Positions 55,263-64,000 of a DNA stretch of 64,000 nucleotides are shown here, piece after piece. The first letter of the stretch is position 1. The number at the start of each line of letters is the position of its first letter. Origin of the DNA: a bacterium (lineage in GTDB: Bacteria > Bacteroidota > Ignavibacteria > Kapaibacteriales > UBA7675); contig JAUIKM010000027.1 in assembly GCA_030430495.1 (NCBI GenBank), positions 16,147 through 80,146 on the forward strand, given 5' to 3'. A model generated the notes under the pieces. The model had not been told where the DNA came from and made no database searches. It saw only the letters and a program-made list of their open reading frames with translations. Made by a program: the position numbers and the translations under genes.

Positions 55263-56939
55263 ATGAGCGAAATTACCAAAGCGCCGATTTCACCGCTTAA
55301 CACTCTGCCCGCCTGGAACAGCCTGACCACGCACCGCGAAGTCATGCGCAGTTTTGTGCTGCGCGAGCAGTTCGCTCTCGATCCCGATCGTTTTGACCGC
55401 TTTGCATTTCACTTTGACGATATCCTCGTTGATCTCTCCAAGAATCTGATCGAGAATCAAACGCTTGCGCTCCTGTGTGCGCTGGCGCGTGAATGCCGCG
55501 TCGAAGAATGGCGCGATGCGATGTTCGCCGGCGCTGCCATTAACAATACCGAACAGCGGTCCGTGTTACACACCGCGCTCAGAAATCGCTCCGGCCGGCC
55601 GGTTAAGGTTCACGGCCGGGACGTCATGCCGGACGTCAAAGCCGTGCAGGAGCGCATGCGCAATTTTGCCGAGGGCGTCCGCAGCGGCGCGTTAAACGGA
55701 TATCGCGGCGACAAGTTTACCGATGTTGTTAACATCGGTATCGGCGGCTCGGACCTGGGGCCCAAAATGGTGTGCCGTGCGCTCACAGCCTATGGCGACC
55801 GCAGTCTGAACATGCACTTTGTGTCCAATGTCGACGCCACCGATCTGATGGAAACGCTGCGAGTTTGCAAGCCCGAAAGCACGCTTGTGTTAATTGCGTC
55901 GAAAACGTTTACCACGCAGGAGACAATGACAAACGCCTTCAGCATTCGTCACTGGTTTCTGGAAAGCGGCGCACCCGAATGCGCCGTGGCGCAGCATTTT
56001 GCGGCGCTTTCAACAAATACGGCCGGCGTTGAGGCGTTCGGCATTCCGGCGGAACGCATGTTTGAATTCTGGGACTGGGTCGGCGGTCGTTACTCACTCT
56101 GGAGCGCCATCGGTCTGCCCATTGCCATCAGCATTGGCTACGAGCGCTTTGAGCAACTACTGGAGGGCGCATACCGCATGGATGAGCACTTCCGGCGCGA
56201 GCCTTTTGAGCGAAATCTGCCTGTTTTACTGGCGCTTCTCTCGGTCTGGTATGTTAACTTTTATGGCGCGGAAACACATGCTGTGTTGCCCTACGACGAT
56301 TACCTGTCCCTGCTGCCGTCCTATCTGCAGCAGGCCGATATGGAAAGCAACGGCAAATCGGTTCAAAAGAACGGCGCCGATGTTAAGTGGCCTACCGGGC
56401 CCGTTATCTGGGGCGAGCCCGGCACCAACGGGCAGCACGCTTTTTATCAGCTTATTCACCAGGGGACGCGTTTAATTCCGGCCGACTTTATTGTCCCTTC
56501 CGTTTCACAAAATCCGCTGGGCGATCATCACGAAAAACTGCTTGCCAACTTCCTGGCGCAAACGGAAGCGTTAATGAAAGGCAAGACGCGTTCGGAAGCG
56601 CTGGCGGAGATGCACGCCCAGGGAATGGCGGAACATCTGGCCGAGGCGCTGGCGTCACATCGCAGTTTTGACGGTAACCGCCCGACCACCAGCATCGTGT
56701 GCCGCACGCTTGACCCGCAGACGCTCGGGTCGCTTATAGCCTTGTACGAGCACAAGATATTTGTGCAGGGCGTCATCTGGAATGTTAACTCGTTTGATCA
56801 GTGGGGTGTTGAACTCGGGAAACAACTCGCCAAACAAATTCTGCCTGAACTTGAGGACGACGACCCGGTTGAATCACACGATTCCTCGACCAATGGACTG
56901 ATTAACGCAATCAAGGAAATGCGCCGCGAGAGCTGGTGA
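55263..56939 (+). CDS. pgi: glucose-6-phosphate isomerase
   Basis: Interconverts glucose-6-phosphate and fructose-6-phosphate in glycolysis and gluconeogenesis (cytoplasm). The 558-residue protein has both family signatures: [13 protein letters not shown] (~160) with [13 protein letters not shown] (~213) and, further on, [20 protein letters not shown] (~388). Length is like that of the long (E. coli-type) enzyme. GGAG at 55252-55255 supports the start. Many codon pairs here form TTAA. Confidence 0.98.
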   Translation: MSEITKAPISPLNTLPAWNSLTTHREVMRSFVLREQFALDPDRFDRFAFHFDDILVDLSKNLIENQTLALLCALARECRVEEWRDAMFAGAAINNTEQRSVLHTALRNRSGRPVKVHGRDVMPDVKAVQERMRNFAEGVRSGALNGYRGDKFTDVVNIGIGGSDLGPKMVCRALTAYGDRSLNMHFVSNVDATDLMETLRVCKPESTLVLIASKTFTTQETMTNAFSIRHWFLESGAPECAVAQHFAALSTNTAGVEAFGIPAERMFEFWDWVGGRYSLWSAIGLPIAISIGYERFEQLLEGAYRMDEHFRREPFERNLPVLLALLSVWYVNFYGAETHAVLPYDDYLSLLPSYLQQADMESNGKSVQKNGADVKWPTGPVIWGEPGTNGQHAFYQLIHQGTRLIPADFIVPSVSQNPLGDHHEKLLANFLAQTEALMKGKTRSEALAEMHAQGMAEHLAEALASHRSFDGNRPTTSIVCRTLDPQTLGSLIALYEHKIFVQGVIWNVNSFDQWGVELGKQLAKQILPELEDDDPVESHDSSTNGLINAIKEMRRESW

Positions 56940-57014
56940 CGGGCTGTGCGGAATTACGTTTAACTCCCGCTGACAAACAAGATGGATTTGAAGGGATTTA
57001 ATGGGCTGTTTAAG

Positions 57015-57079
57015 ATCGCTTTGAGTGCTCGCATGCGCTTCGCCCTCAGGCTCTCCTGAGGATGTTGTTCGTCGGTGAG
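57015..57079 (+). repeat. dispersed intergenic repeat, copy B
   Basis: GATCGCTTTGAG, TGCGCTT and GCCCTCAGGCTCT occur in the same order and spacing as in copy A at 40045-40107. Here CCTCAGG-CTCT-CCTGAGG (57044-57061) forms a perfect 7-bp hairpin absent from copy A. GACAAACAA at 56971 upstream recalls the core. Confidence 0.6.
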
Positions 57080-57141
57080 AGTCGAATTGAATGTCGCCGA
57101 GTCCGTTTTCAGGTGTGTTGGCGTCAGGCTGTCAATTAAAC

Positions 57142-57187
57142 AAAAAAACACCGCACGCCGCTGTTAAATGCACGGCATGCGGTGTTT
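57142..57187 (-). terminator. Rho-independent terminator (minus strand)
   Basis: AAACACCGCA (57146-57155) pairs with TGCGGTGTTT (57178-57187); an A-run on the plus strand gives the T-run for the minus-strand gene ending at 57209. Confidence 0.88.
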
Positions 57188-57208
57188 GAGTTTCAAGTTG
57201 GGTATGCG

Positions 57209-58432
57209 TCAGAACGATACCATCAGGCCGCCGGAGATGATGTTAAACTCGCTGAAGCTGTAGTCGACGAAAATGCTCACGGGGTCGAAGGAGTACATCA
57301 CGCCGGCAATGAACTTCAGGTTGTTGTCTTCCAGAGTCACGCTGCTGGTCTGCGGCGCTGTATCGCCGGGGTAATCGGGCGGCACAACTTCGTATTGGAA
57401 GGGGGCTACCTCTTTAACAAGATTGAGCGCAATCTGCGTTTCAAAGGGCAGTGCGTAGGTGTAGTCCGTGTTAACCTCGATGCGTTCAAAGGACAGGCCG
57501 GAGTAGGCCGTGAAGCCGTCCCATGTTTTGCTGCCGTGAATGTTAACATTGAAAATATCGGCGTCGGCCTGGAGCTTCGCCTCTGTAACGCCGACGGTAT
57601 TTTCAATCGAGGTGGTTTGATACGCGCCCTGAATCGCCAGGTCAAAAGGCGGCGCATCGCCGAAGTACTGCGAAATGGAGTGGCGCACCGCAGCACCGAA
57701 AAAGGTGATGTCGCCGACGTTGTCGTCAAAACGCACGGGCGGAATGTAACGCAGCAGCAGTTCGGTGCCCCAGAGAGCGCCGATTTCCAGCTGGGGAACG
57801 GCCGCGGCAATCACGCTCATATCAGCTCCGCCCGGCAGGGTTTGCTGCTCGGGCAGCGATTCGATAGCCGCGTCGATATTGTCCTTCGCGGCCTGCGGCA
57901 GGATCACGTAGATTGCGTTTTTGCGGATTTCCTCCAGCAGATATTCGGTCGGAATGTCGAACACCGCGCGTTCGGTCGGACCAAAAATTGTCGCCGCCTG
58001 ATCCGGCAGGTTGATGTTGTCGGTTTCGATACCGCGCTGGAAAATCAGCAGGAGCTGGGCGTAGATGGCGTCGATTGCCTGGCCGCTGGCGGCCACACCC
58101 GTGGTATCGGTCGGCAGATTGGGGTTGTAGTACTGCCGGTTGTCGCCGATCAGGCCGCCCATGCCCACCACGCTGAAGCGGAAGTACAGGGTGTCCTCTT
58201 TGGGAATCCAGGCATTGCGGAAGAAACCGGCGTTTGTCGAGGCGTTTGCGGCAATGACGAGCGGTTCCAGGAAGGGAATGCTGTTGAGTTCAAAAATGTC
58301 GCGCGCCAGCAGTCGCGTAAGCGCTACCGAGGTTTCGTTGGCGACGGGCTGTTCGTCCTGTGCGACGGCATCGGGGGTAGACAGCGCGCCGGACAGCAGC
58401 GCAAAAAGGCAAACCAGGTAGACGAGTTTCAT
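57209..58432 (-). CDS. DUF6588-like outer-membrane protein
   Basis: ATG 58432 starts the signal peptide MKLVYLVCLFALLSGALSTP. The 407-residue product resembles the Bacteroidota DUF6588 family (AVPQLEIGALWGTELLLRYI; FFGAAVRHSISQYF; FTAYSGLSFERIEVNTDYTY) and has the alternating strands of an outer-membrane beta-barrel ending in Phe. Family assignment is from memory of its motifs. The role is unknown. It lies downstream of lon on the same strand, 250 bases away. Confidence 0.78.
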   Translation of the reverse strand: MKLVYLVCLFALLSGALSTPDAVAQDEQPVANETSVALTRLLARDIFELNSIPFLEPLVIAANASTNAGFFRNAWIPKEDTLYFRFSVVGMGGLIGDNRQYYNPNLPTDTTGVAASGQAIDAIYAQLLLIFQRGIETDNINLPDQAATIFGPTERAVFDIPTEYLLEEIRKNAIYVILPQAAKDNIDAAIESLPEQQTLPGGADMSVIAAAVPQLEIGALWGTELLLRYIPPVRFDDNVGDITFFGAAVRHSISQYFGDAPPFDLAIQGAYQTTSIENTVGVTEAKLQADADIFNVNIHGSKTWDGFTAYSGLSFERIEVNTDYTYALPFETQIALNLVKEVAPFQYEVVPPDYPGDTAPQTSSVTLEDNNLKFIAGVMYSFDPVSIFVDYSFSEFNIISGGLMVSF

Positions 58433-58600
58433 GTTTGGTTCCAGGCTGTGTTGCTCGATCGGACGGGGCAATATACGGAAGAGCGGGGAGTCCGCCCCGG
58501 GTTGCATTCAGCGCGTAAATGGATCATTGCGCTGAGAACCGCATAACGTCCAGGAGTTTTGTTGCCACGGGCAAAACACACGTGCAGCGCCGTGGATACG

Positions 58601-58642
58601 CAAAATCGAACAGCCGCCTGACACGGAGGGTCACTGCGGCTG
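58601..58642 (-). terminator. weak terminator candidate for lon
   Basis: On the minus strand CAGCCGC and GCGGCTG pair over an 18-nt loop, followed by TTCGATTTT, about 40 bases after the lon stop. The T-run is interrupted. Confidence 0.25.
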
Positions 58643-58682
58643 CCGGAATGCCTTGCTGCGCGGGCACACGTGCCGAAGGGCG

Positions 58683-61067
58683 TCAACGGAACACGTGCGG
58701 CAGGGCGCTCAGTGCGTCGGCCACGGGAACGATTTCCAGCCCCTTTTTAACATCGTCCTTGATGTCCGCCAGCTGCTGCTGGTTGTCCCGCGGAATGAGC
58801 ACGGTCTGCATGCCCATGCGTTTGGCGGCCAGGAGCTTTTCGATCAACCCGCCGATGGCGAGCACTTCCCCTCGCAGCGTGATTTCACCTGTCATGGCTA
58901 CATCGCCGCGTGCGGCGCGGTTGGCCGCGGCGGAGATCAGGGCCATGGTAATGGTAATACCGGCGGACGGGCCGTCTTTGGGGATTGCGCCTTCGGGGAC
59001 GTGCAGGTGAATCTCGCGGTCTTTGGCAAAATCCTCGGGCACGTTTAACTCTCGCCAGTTTGAACGGACATAGGACAGCGCGGCGGCGGCGGATTCTTTC
59101 ATCACATCGCCCAGCTTGCCCGTCAAAGTTAACTTTTCCTTGCCGGGCATCATGGTGACCTGAACGGGTAAAACATCGCCGCCGGTGCTGGTCCATGCCA
59201 GCCCGGTGACAACGCCGACTTTGTCGCTTAACTCTTTCCGTTTTTCGGGGAAGGGCGGCGACTTTAACATCTCCCGGACTTTGTCGCTGGTGATGTTGTA
59301 CTTGTTTTTCTTGCTGCTGGATCTGGCTTTGTCGCTGACGACCTGTTTGGCAATTTTGCGGAAGACGGAAGCGATTTGCCGTTCGAGGTTGCGCACGCCG
59401 GCTTCGCGCGTGTATTCGCGCACGATGGTTTGCAGCGCTTTGTCGTTTAACTTGACGTCGAACTCTCCCAGCCCCTGTTTGTTTAACTGCCGCGGAATGA
59501 TGTGCCGCTGGGCGATCTGAATTTTCTCCGGTTCCAGATAGGAGGAGAGTTCAATGATTTCCATGCGGTCCAGCAGCGGCGCGGGGATGTCGTACTTAAC
59601 ATTTGCCGTGCAGATAAACAGGACGTTCGCCAGGTCGTAGTCGACTTCCAGATAGTGGTCGTTAAAGGTCTGATTCTGTTCCGGATCCAGCACTTCAAGC
59701 AGGGCCGAAGACGGGTCGCCGCGGAAATCCATCGCCATTTTGTCGACCTCGTCGAGCAGCATGAGCGGGTTAACAGTTTCGGCCCGTTTCATGCTCTGGA
59801 TGATCTTGCCCGGCATGGAGCCGATATAGGTGCGGCGGTGGCCGCGGATCTCGGCTTCGTCGCGCACGCCGCCGAGGGAGATGCGCACAAACTTGCGTCC
59901 AAGCGCGCGGGCAATCGACTTGGCAAGTGATGTTTTACCGACGCCCGGGGGGCCGACAAAACAGAGCACCTGGCCACTGATATTCTGTGTCAGGTTTAAC
60001 ACCGCAATGTATTCCAGAATGCGGTCTTTAACCTTGTCAAGCCCGTAGTGGTCGGCATCGAGCACTTCGCGTACGTGTTCAATATCCAGTTGATCTTCCG
60101 TGCGCTCCTGCCACGGCACGCGGCTGATCCAGTCCAGATAATTGCGGATAACGCCGAAGTCGGGCGACATCATCGGCATCTTTTTTAACTTCTGAAATTC
60201 CTCATCGACGCGAGTTTTAACCGATTCGGGCAGCCCGGCCTGATCGAGGCGTTCGCGCAGTTTGCCCAGCTCCGGAAACGCCTCGTCGTCATCGCCCAAT
60301 TCCTGTTGCAGCGCGCGGATTTGTTCCTGGATAAAAAAGCGTTTCTGGGCTTTCTGGATAGTGTCGTGCACGCGCACGTCGATGTCCTGCTCTATCTCAA
60401 GGACTTCGATCTCGGATGTTAAAATGGAAATCAGCTCAAAGTACTGTTCCTTGAGCGAAAATTTTTCGAGGATGCGCTGTTTGGAAGCGACGTCCTGTTG
60501 AATGTTTGCAGCCGCGTAGTAAAGTTTGCGCCCGGGGTCGTCGATGTTGTCGAAAGCCATGCTGACTTCGGGCGGCACATTGCGGTTAACTTTAACATAC
60601 TTGTGAAAGAGTTCGATGGCGTGCCGGATCATGGCCTGCATTTCCGGACTGGTCTCATCGCTCTGATCGGAGTTGTTCAGCTCGATGTCGCCGTCCAGGT
60701 GATCCTTGGTGCTGTAGAAGCGTCTTACGCGTCCCTGCGCGACGCCGTCGACCAGGATTTTGAGCAGGTTGTTCGGCAGGCGAATGAGCTGTATAATTTT
60801 GGCAACGGTGCCGAAGCGGTGCAGATCGTCTTTGCCCGGTTCATCTATGCCGACGTCTTTCTGGGCCGTCAGGAAGATGAATTTGTCGCGTTCCAGAGCT
60901 TTGGCGACGGCCTTCAGGGAGGAATCGCGCCCGATCAGGATCGGAAAAATCATATTCGGGAAGATGACGATATCGCGCAGCGGCAATACCGACAATCGCC
61001 GCGGGATCGAATCGTATTCACGTGCTTTGCGGTCGATGTCAGTCAGAGTGTCGTTTGTTGACGTCAT
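58683..61067 (-). CDS. lon: ATP-dependent Lon protease
   Basis: Degrades misfolded and regulatory proteins in the cytoplasm. The 794-residue protein has the LON N-domain (~20-220, [20 protein letters not shown]), the AAA+ module with Walker A GPPGVGKT (372-379) and Walker B LLDE (437-440), and the protease domain with the catalytic dyad Ser701 (PKDGPSAG) and Lys744 (IEKLLAA). Complete and of usual length. ATG 61067 is not preceded by a clear Shine-Dalgarno. Often heat-inducible; no heat-shock element was recognised. Confidence 0.98.
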   Translation of the reverse strand: MTSTNDTLTDIDRKAREYDSIPRRLSVLPLRDIVIFPNMIFPILIGRDSSLKAVAKALERDKFIFLTAQKDVGIDEPGKDDLHRFGTVAKIIQLIRLPNNLLKILVDGVAQGRVRRFYSTKDHLDGDIELNNSDQSDETSPEMQAMIRHAIELFHKYVKVNRNVPPEVSMAFDNIDDPGRKLYYAAANIQQDVASKQRILEKFSLKEQYFELISILTSEIEVLEIEQDIDVRVHDTIQKAQKRFFIQEQIRALQQELGDDDEAFPELGKLRERLDQAGLPESVKTRVDEEFQKLKKMPMMSPDFGVIRNYLDWISRVPWQERTEDQLDIEHVREVLDADHYGLDKVKDRILEYIAVLNLTQNISGQVLCFVGPPGVGKTSLAKSIARALGRKFVRISLGGVRDEAEIRGHRRTYIGSMPGKIIQSMKRAETVNPLMLLDEVDKMAMDFRGDPSSALLEVLDPEQNQTFNDHYLEVDYDLANVLFICTANVKYDIPAPLLDRMEIIELSSYLEPEKIQIAQRHIIPRQLNKQGLGEFDVKLNDKALQTIVREYTREAGVRNLERQIASVFRKIAKQVVSDKARSSSKKNKYNITSDKVREMLKSPPFPEKRKELSDKVGVVTGLAWTSTGGDVLPVQVTMMPGKEKLTLTGKLGDVMKESAAAALSYVRSNWRELNVPEDFAKDREIHLHVPEGAIPKDGPSAGITITMALISAAANRAARGDVAMTGEITLRGEVLAIGGLIEKLLAAKRMGMQTVLIPRDNQQQLADIKDDVKKGLEIVPVADALSALPHVFR

Positions 61068-61261
61068 AGGGGAATCGGGCTATCAAAATGGGTGCGCAAA
61101 CAGCGCGATTTTTTTGATACGAGCTATAGAGTCTGTATCGCAGAAATTATTGTGATTGTAGCCCGTCATGCGCGCATATCACGGCTGAAATGCGAAAAAA
61201 TGAATACGGAATTATTTTCGTAATTTTACCGGGTACGACCAGAGAACGCAGGAGAGTGATA

Positions 61262-62455
61262 GTGGATATTTTTGAAAAGTGTCGTCAGTTTAACCGGGCG
61301 GATGAAGTCAAAGCCCTGGGTTTGTACCCGTACTTCCGGGTAGTGGAAGAGAACGAAGGGCCGGTAGTCCGTATGGAAGGCCGCGACGTCATAATGGCCG
61401 GATCGAATAACTACCTGGGTCTGACGGCCGACGAGCGCGTCAAGGACGCCGCTCGCGACGCTTTGGAGCGCTATGGAACAAGTTGTTCCGGTTCCCGCTA
61501 TCTGACCGGCACGATTGATCTTCACGTGCAGCTTGAAAAGCGCCTGGCGGAATTCCTCGGTTACGAGGCGGTTCTGCTCTTCAGCACCGGTTACCAGACG
61601 GCGCTCGGGACCATCAGCGGTCTCGTCGGCAAGGGTGACTACATCATATCCGATCGTGAAAACCACGCGAGTATCATGAACGGCGCCATGCTTGCCAAAG
61701 GCGGATTTGCCGAATTTGTGCGCTATCGCCACAACGACATGGAAGACCTGGAGCGCGTTCTGAGCCGTATTCCCGAGGACGCCAGCAAACTGATCGTCAC
61801 CGACGGAGTGTTTTCCGTGAGCGGCGAGTTGGTCAAGCTGCCGGAGTTGGTGGCACTCGCTGAATCCTACGGCGCCCGTGTGCTGGTGGACGACGCGCAT
61901 GCCACCGGCGTGATCGGCAAGGGCGGGCGCGGTACGGCCAGCCACTACGACATAGTGGAACGCACTGATATGACGATGGGCACGTTTTCCAAGACCTTTG
62001 CATCGCTCGGCGGGTTTGTCGCCGGGCCGGAGCGCGTTATCAACTACCTGAAGCACACTTCGCCGGCGCTGATTTTCAGCGCCAGTCCCACGCCGCCGTC
62101 CTGTGCTGCCGCCCTTGCAGCGCTCGATATCCTCGAAAAGGAGCCGGAGCGCGTCGACCGTCTGATCGCGGTGGCGGATCGCGTACGGCGCGAATTTGAC
62201 GGATTGGGATTCAAGGTTGTTGACAGCCCGACGGCCATTGTGCCGGTCATTGTGGGAGATGTTGAGCTGTCGCTGAAATTCTGGCGCAGGCTCTACGACA
62301 ACAATGTTTTTGTCAACTGTTTCATCCCGCCGGGAGTGCCGCCGACGCTCAGCATGATGCGCACGAGTTACATGGCGACGCACCGCGAGGAGCACATTGA
62401 CCGACTGGTTGAGGTCTTTGCATCGGTTGGCCGGGAACTTGGCCTGATTAGCTGA
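61262..62455 (+). CDS. spt: alpha-oxoamine synthase, serine palmitoyltransferase-type
   Basis: The best start is GTG 61262, seven bases after GGAG (61251-61254); this gives 397 residues, the length of Bacteroidota serine palmitoyltransferase. ATG 61190 would add an unlikely leader. PLP is bound by Lys244 ([13 protein letters not shown]), with His135 (ENHASI) and Asp210/Asp211-His (VDDAHATG). The N-terminal LGLYPYFR and the C-terminal PPGVPP with MATHREEHI resemble serine palmitoyltransferase more than BioF or Kbl, and no biotin gene is nearby. Known reaction: L-serine plus palmitoyl-CoA to 3-ketosphinganine, the first step of sphingolipid synthesis. BioF (8-amino-7-oxononanoate synthase) remains an alternative. 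Confidence 0.85.
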   Translation: MDIFEKCRQFNRADEVKALGLYPYFRVVEENEGPVVRMEGRDVIMAGSNNYLGLTADERVKDAARDALERYGTSCSGSRYLTGTIDLHVQLEKRLAEFLGYEAVLLFSTGYQTALGTISGLVGKGDYIISDRENHASIMNGAMLAKGGFAEFVRYRHNDMEDLERVLSRIPEDASKLIVTDGVFSVSGELVKLPELVALAESYGARVLVDDAHATGVIGKGGRGTASHYDIVERTDMTMGTFSKTFASLGGFVAGPERVINYLKHTSPALIFSASPTPPSCAAALAALDILEKEPERVDRLIAVADRVRREFDGLGFKVVDSPTAIVPVIVGDVELSLKFWRRLYDNNVFVNCFIPPGVPPTLSMMRTSYMATHREEHIDRLVEVFASVGRELGLIS

Positions 62456-63543
62456 TGCGCGGTGGTCGCTGCATCATGGCTATATTTGGCCAATGGTGCA
62501 AAGTCAACCACTGTACCGACTTGCGAGAATCTCAATGCTTACTTATTGTCCTGCAACAAGTAAGCCGGATTGCTTCAGATACTTGTTAAAATTCAGAGAA
62601 TCCGCAGCGTCCAGCATTTTTTTCTTGCATTTCTTACCCATTGCCGCGTAATTTCGCCGTTGTCTGGAGAAAGCAGCACTTCGGACAGCGCTTTTGCGCA
62701 CGCGAGTTCAACCCAAAACTGCACACCCACACTAAGCGACGCTTCGATCCAAAAGGATTGTTGCGCAGATTCAGGACCTTCCCAAGTCCTGACTGGCACG
62801 ATTTATGATCGTGTCCGATTGCGCGTCCGGTGTATAACCTTGGTTCAAGTTTTGAGCGCGGGTATATGCCATTCGATAATCCGAAACGGCGCTTGATCAC
62901 GTTCTTTCGTTGATAACTCCCATGGAATCCGGGAACTCCCTCGGCGGTCCAGGCAAACGGTCGGCGTTCATTTGTCGCTTCCAGCGCCCGGGCTTTCAAA
63001 ACCGATGGAAAACTGGCTCCAGTCCAAACGGTCCAAAGATGTTACGATAACGAATCTTTGCGGTCCGGAGCGGGATTGGCGCCGGGGATTTTTTTCTTTG
63101 GATTGCGGGAGGAGCGCCGTAAATTTGTCCGCATTGCTGTGTTTCGGGGGATTAGAGCGATTGTGCTTCCTTACAGTGACTCGCAGTTTCGCTTCCCTTG
63201 TGGCGTCGAACGGTATCGGCGTGACAGATTGAAAGGCTTCAAAGGATAAGACTGACGCTCCAGCTATCTGAGTCCTTTTGTCCAATATCTGACAGGCTTG
63301 TACATGACTGGTGACAGTTACCGTTCGCAATCAGATAATGCCCAATCGGGAAACTCTGTAAACCGGACAACCTTATCCGTGAAACCAACGGACATTCCCT
63401 CGTGCTGCTCCGAACTGTTCGATGAACAGAATGGGGCGATCAAACGGGGTCGACATACATTCTTGGATACACCCATTTCTTTGATACAACTTCGATCAAA
63501 AAATACAACCTTCAACTCATCAATTACTGGAGTTTCAATACCC
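62456..63543. other. 1.1-kb region without recognisable gene
   Basis: Short frames occur on both strands (for example 62634-62999 and 62968-63330 minus, 62570-62896 plus), but their translations lack hydrophobic cores, domains or good starts. Apart from the inverted repeat nothing was recognised. It may be a long 5' leader or control region of the following exported-protein gene, or eroded coding DNA. Confidence 0.5.
62537..62565. other. inverted repeat after spt
   Basis: GCTTACTT-A-TTG pairs with CAA-C-AAGTAAGC around a TCCTG loop (11 pairs, one mismatch), 82 bases after the stop. There is no T-run on either strand, so it may be a processing or regulatory hairpin rather than a terminator. 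Confidence 0.5.
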
Positions 63544-64000
63544 ATGGTTGCTCTGCTACTCAACCTGATTCGTTTGTTGGGAACAGCAACGATCGGTGCG
63601 CTGGCTTCTGTTGGTGCCATATCGGCCCGGCAGAAATCTTCGTTTCTGAATCGTCTGACTGTTCTTGGCGCGACGCGACCGGATACAACTTCCGTCCCCG
63701 GCGGCGGAGACCGCGCGTTGCCCAATACCTTGCCGCGGGGCTCCGGCGGTATCACCAAAACATCGGACCACTTCCGGTACAAACCTGATTCAGCTGCAAA
63801 GACGTTCAGAAGACGCGCCGCATTCGTGGGCGCTTTTGGCGTTCTTGCAGCTTTCCTGTTTGCGTTTGCGACGCCCGACGTCGCCCAGGCGCAAACCTGT
63901 CAGGCGGTGTACGGTTCGATTAACGGGGATGTCGGTACGCAAGGTGCGTTCGATCCGACCCCTCGCGTCGGGAACGGCATCCCGTTCACGGCAATCATGA
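63544..64000 (+). CDS. exported protein, 3' end outside window
   Basis: The frame is open from ATG 63544 (GGAG ten bases upstream) to the edge, 152 residues, without a stop. It contains two hydrophobic stretches: MVALLLNLIRLLGTATIGAL at the start, and after a Pro/Gly/Ser/Arg-rich linker a typical signal peptide (RRRAAFVGAFGVLAAFLFAF then ATPDVAQAQ) ending at about residue 115. The mature part begins QTCQAVYGSINGDVG. Either the true start is an internal non-ATG codon (TTG in RALPNTLPRG) or the protein has an unusually extended signal. Inference: another secreted, possibly T9SS, protein. Confidence 0.6.
   Translation, partial: MVALLLNLIRLLGTATIGALASVGAISARQKSSFLNRLTVLGATRPDTTSVPGGGDRALPNTLPRGSGGITKTSDHFRYKPDSAAKTFRRRAAFVGAFGVLAAFLFAFATPDVAQAQTCQAVYGSINGDVGTQGAFDPTPRVGNGIPFTAIM

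Noticed and set aside
57182..58546. 454-codon plus-strand frame opposite the DUF6588-like gene
   Set aside because: No signal or domain; the minus-strand product has a signal peptide, barrel pattern and a terminator downstream.
61190..61261. Upstream ATG start for the oxoamine synthase
   Set aside because: The added 24 residues are not part of the family and the GTG at 61262 has a well-placed GGAG.
61226..62395. 389-codon minus-strand frame opposite the oxoamine synthase gene
   Set aside because: The plus strand carries all PLP-enzyme motifs; the antisense product is His/Arg-rich and featureless.
1..64000. CRISPR arrays, tRNA/rRNA genes, insertion sequences
   Set aside because: No regular spaced repeats, no tRNA T-arm consensus and no transposase-like protein were seen on reading; a covariance search was not possible.

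Overview
The window reads as chromosomal DNA of a GC-rich, Gram-negative bacterium of the Bacteroidota/FCB group. Three things point there: at least eight predicted secreted proteins end in a type IX secretion (T9SS, Por) C-terminal sorting domain; the promoter-like element upstream of pgi matches the Bacteroidota -33 TTTG / -7 TAnnTTTG pattern; and a serine-palmitoyltransferase-type alpha-oxoamine synthase is present. A flagellar export cluster together with T9SS cargo, SBBP repeats and 'choice-of-anchor D' (ASH-like) modules suggests a deep lineage such as Kapabacteria/Ignavibacteria/Chlorobi-related rather than a classical gut or marine Bacteroidetes. The lineage is an inference; no rRNA or tRNA gene was seen. 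No insertion sequence, prophage or CRISPR array was found.

1-25.4 kb is a plus-strand block of envelope and secreted proteins: a tandem pair of ~1480-residue T9SS cargo proteins (the first cut by the window edge), a second tandem pair of ~1640-residue SBBP/Ig-like/ASH cargo proteins, a double-OmpA-domain barrel protein, a 749-residue Ig-like T9SS cargo, and a barrel protein that looks like a degenerate relative of the OmpA protein. 25.6-29.8 kb is on the minus strand: an ECF sigma factor translationally coupled to a membrane anti-sigma-like protein, then metG. 30.3-32.7 kb is an MltD-type lipoprotein transglycosylase with five LysM domains. 32.9-39.9 kb is a tandem triplet of T9SS-exported glucose/sorbosone-dehydrogenase-like propellers. 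40.5-42.7 kb is a compact three-gene unit (small two-cysteine exported protein, propeller-like exported protein, thioredoxin-fold exported protein with CxxC), the best candidate here for something undescribed.

43.1-48.4 kb is the flagellar export-gate operon fliP-fliQ-fliR-flhB-flhA, preceded by a possible nine-residue leader peptide and hairpin. 49.3-64 kb holds a TPR protein, a membrane-anchored COG1331 (YyaL/SPATA20-like) thioredoxin-domain protein, an OmpA protein with thrombospondin-type-3 repeats divergent from pgi, a DUF6588-like protein, lon, the serine-palmitoyltransferase-like gene, about 1.1 kb without a recognisable gene, and the start of another exported protein that runs off the right edge. 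A family of short dispersed repeats (core TGACTTTTTTGTTTGTC) lies between genes.

Taken together the window is mostly cell-surface biology: duplicated T9SS cargo, OmpA-type peptidoglycan-linked porins, a cell-wall lytic enzyme, envelope-stress-type sigma control and flagellar export, with housekeeping genes (metG, pgi, lon) interspersed. Functions are read from sequence motifs recognised by eye; no database search was possible.
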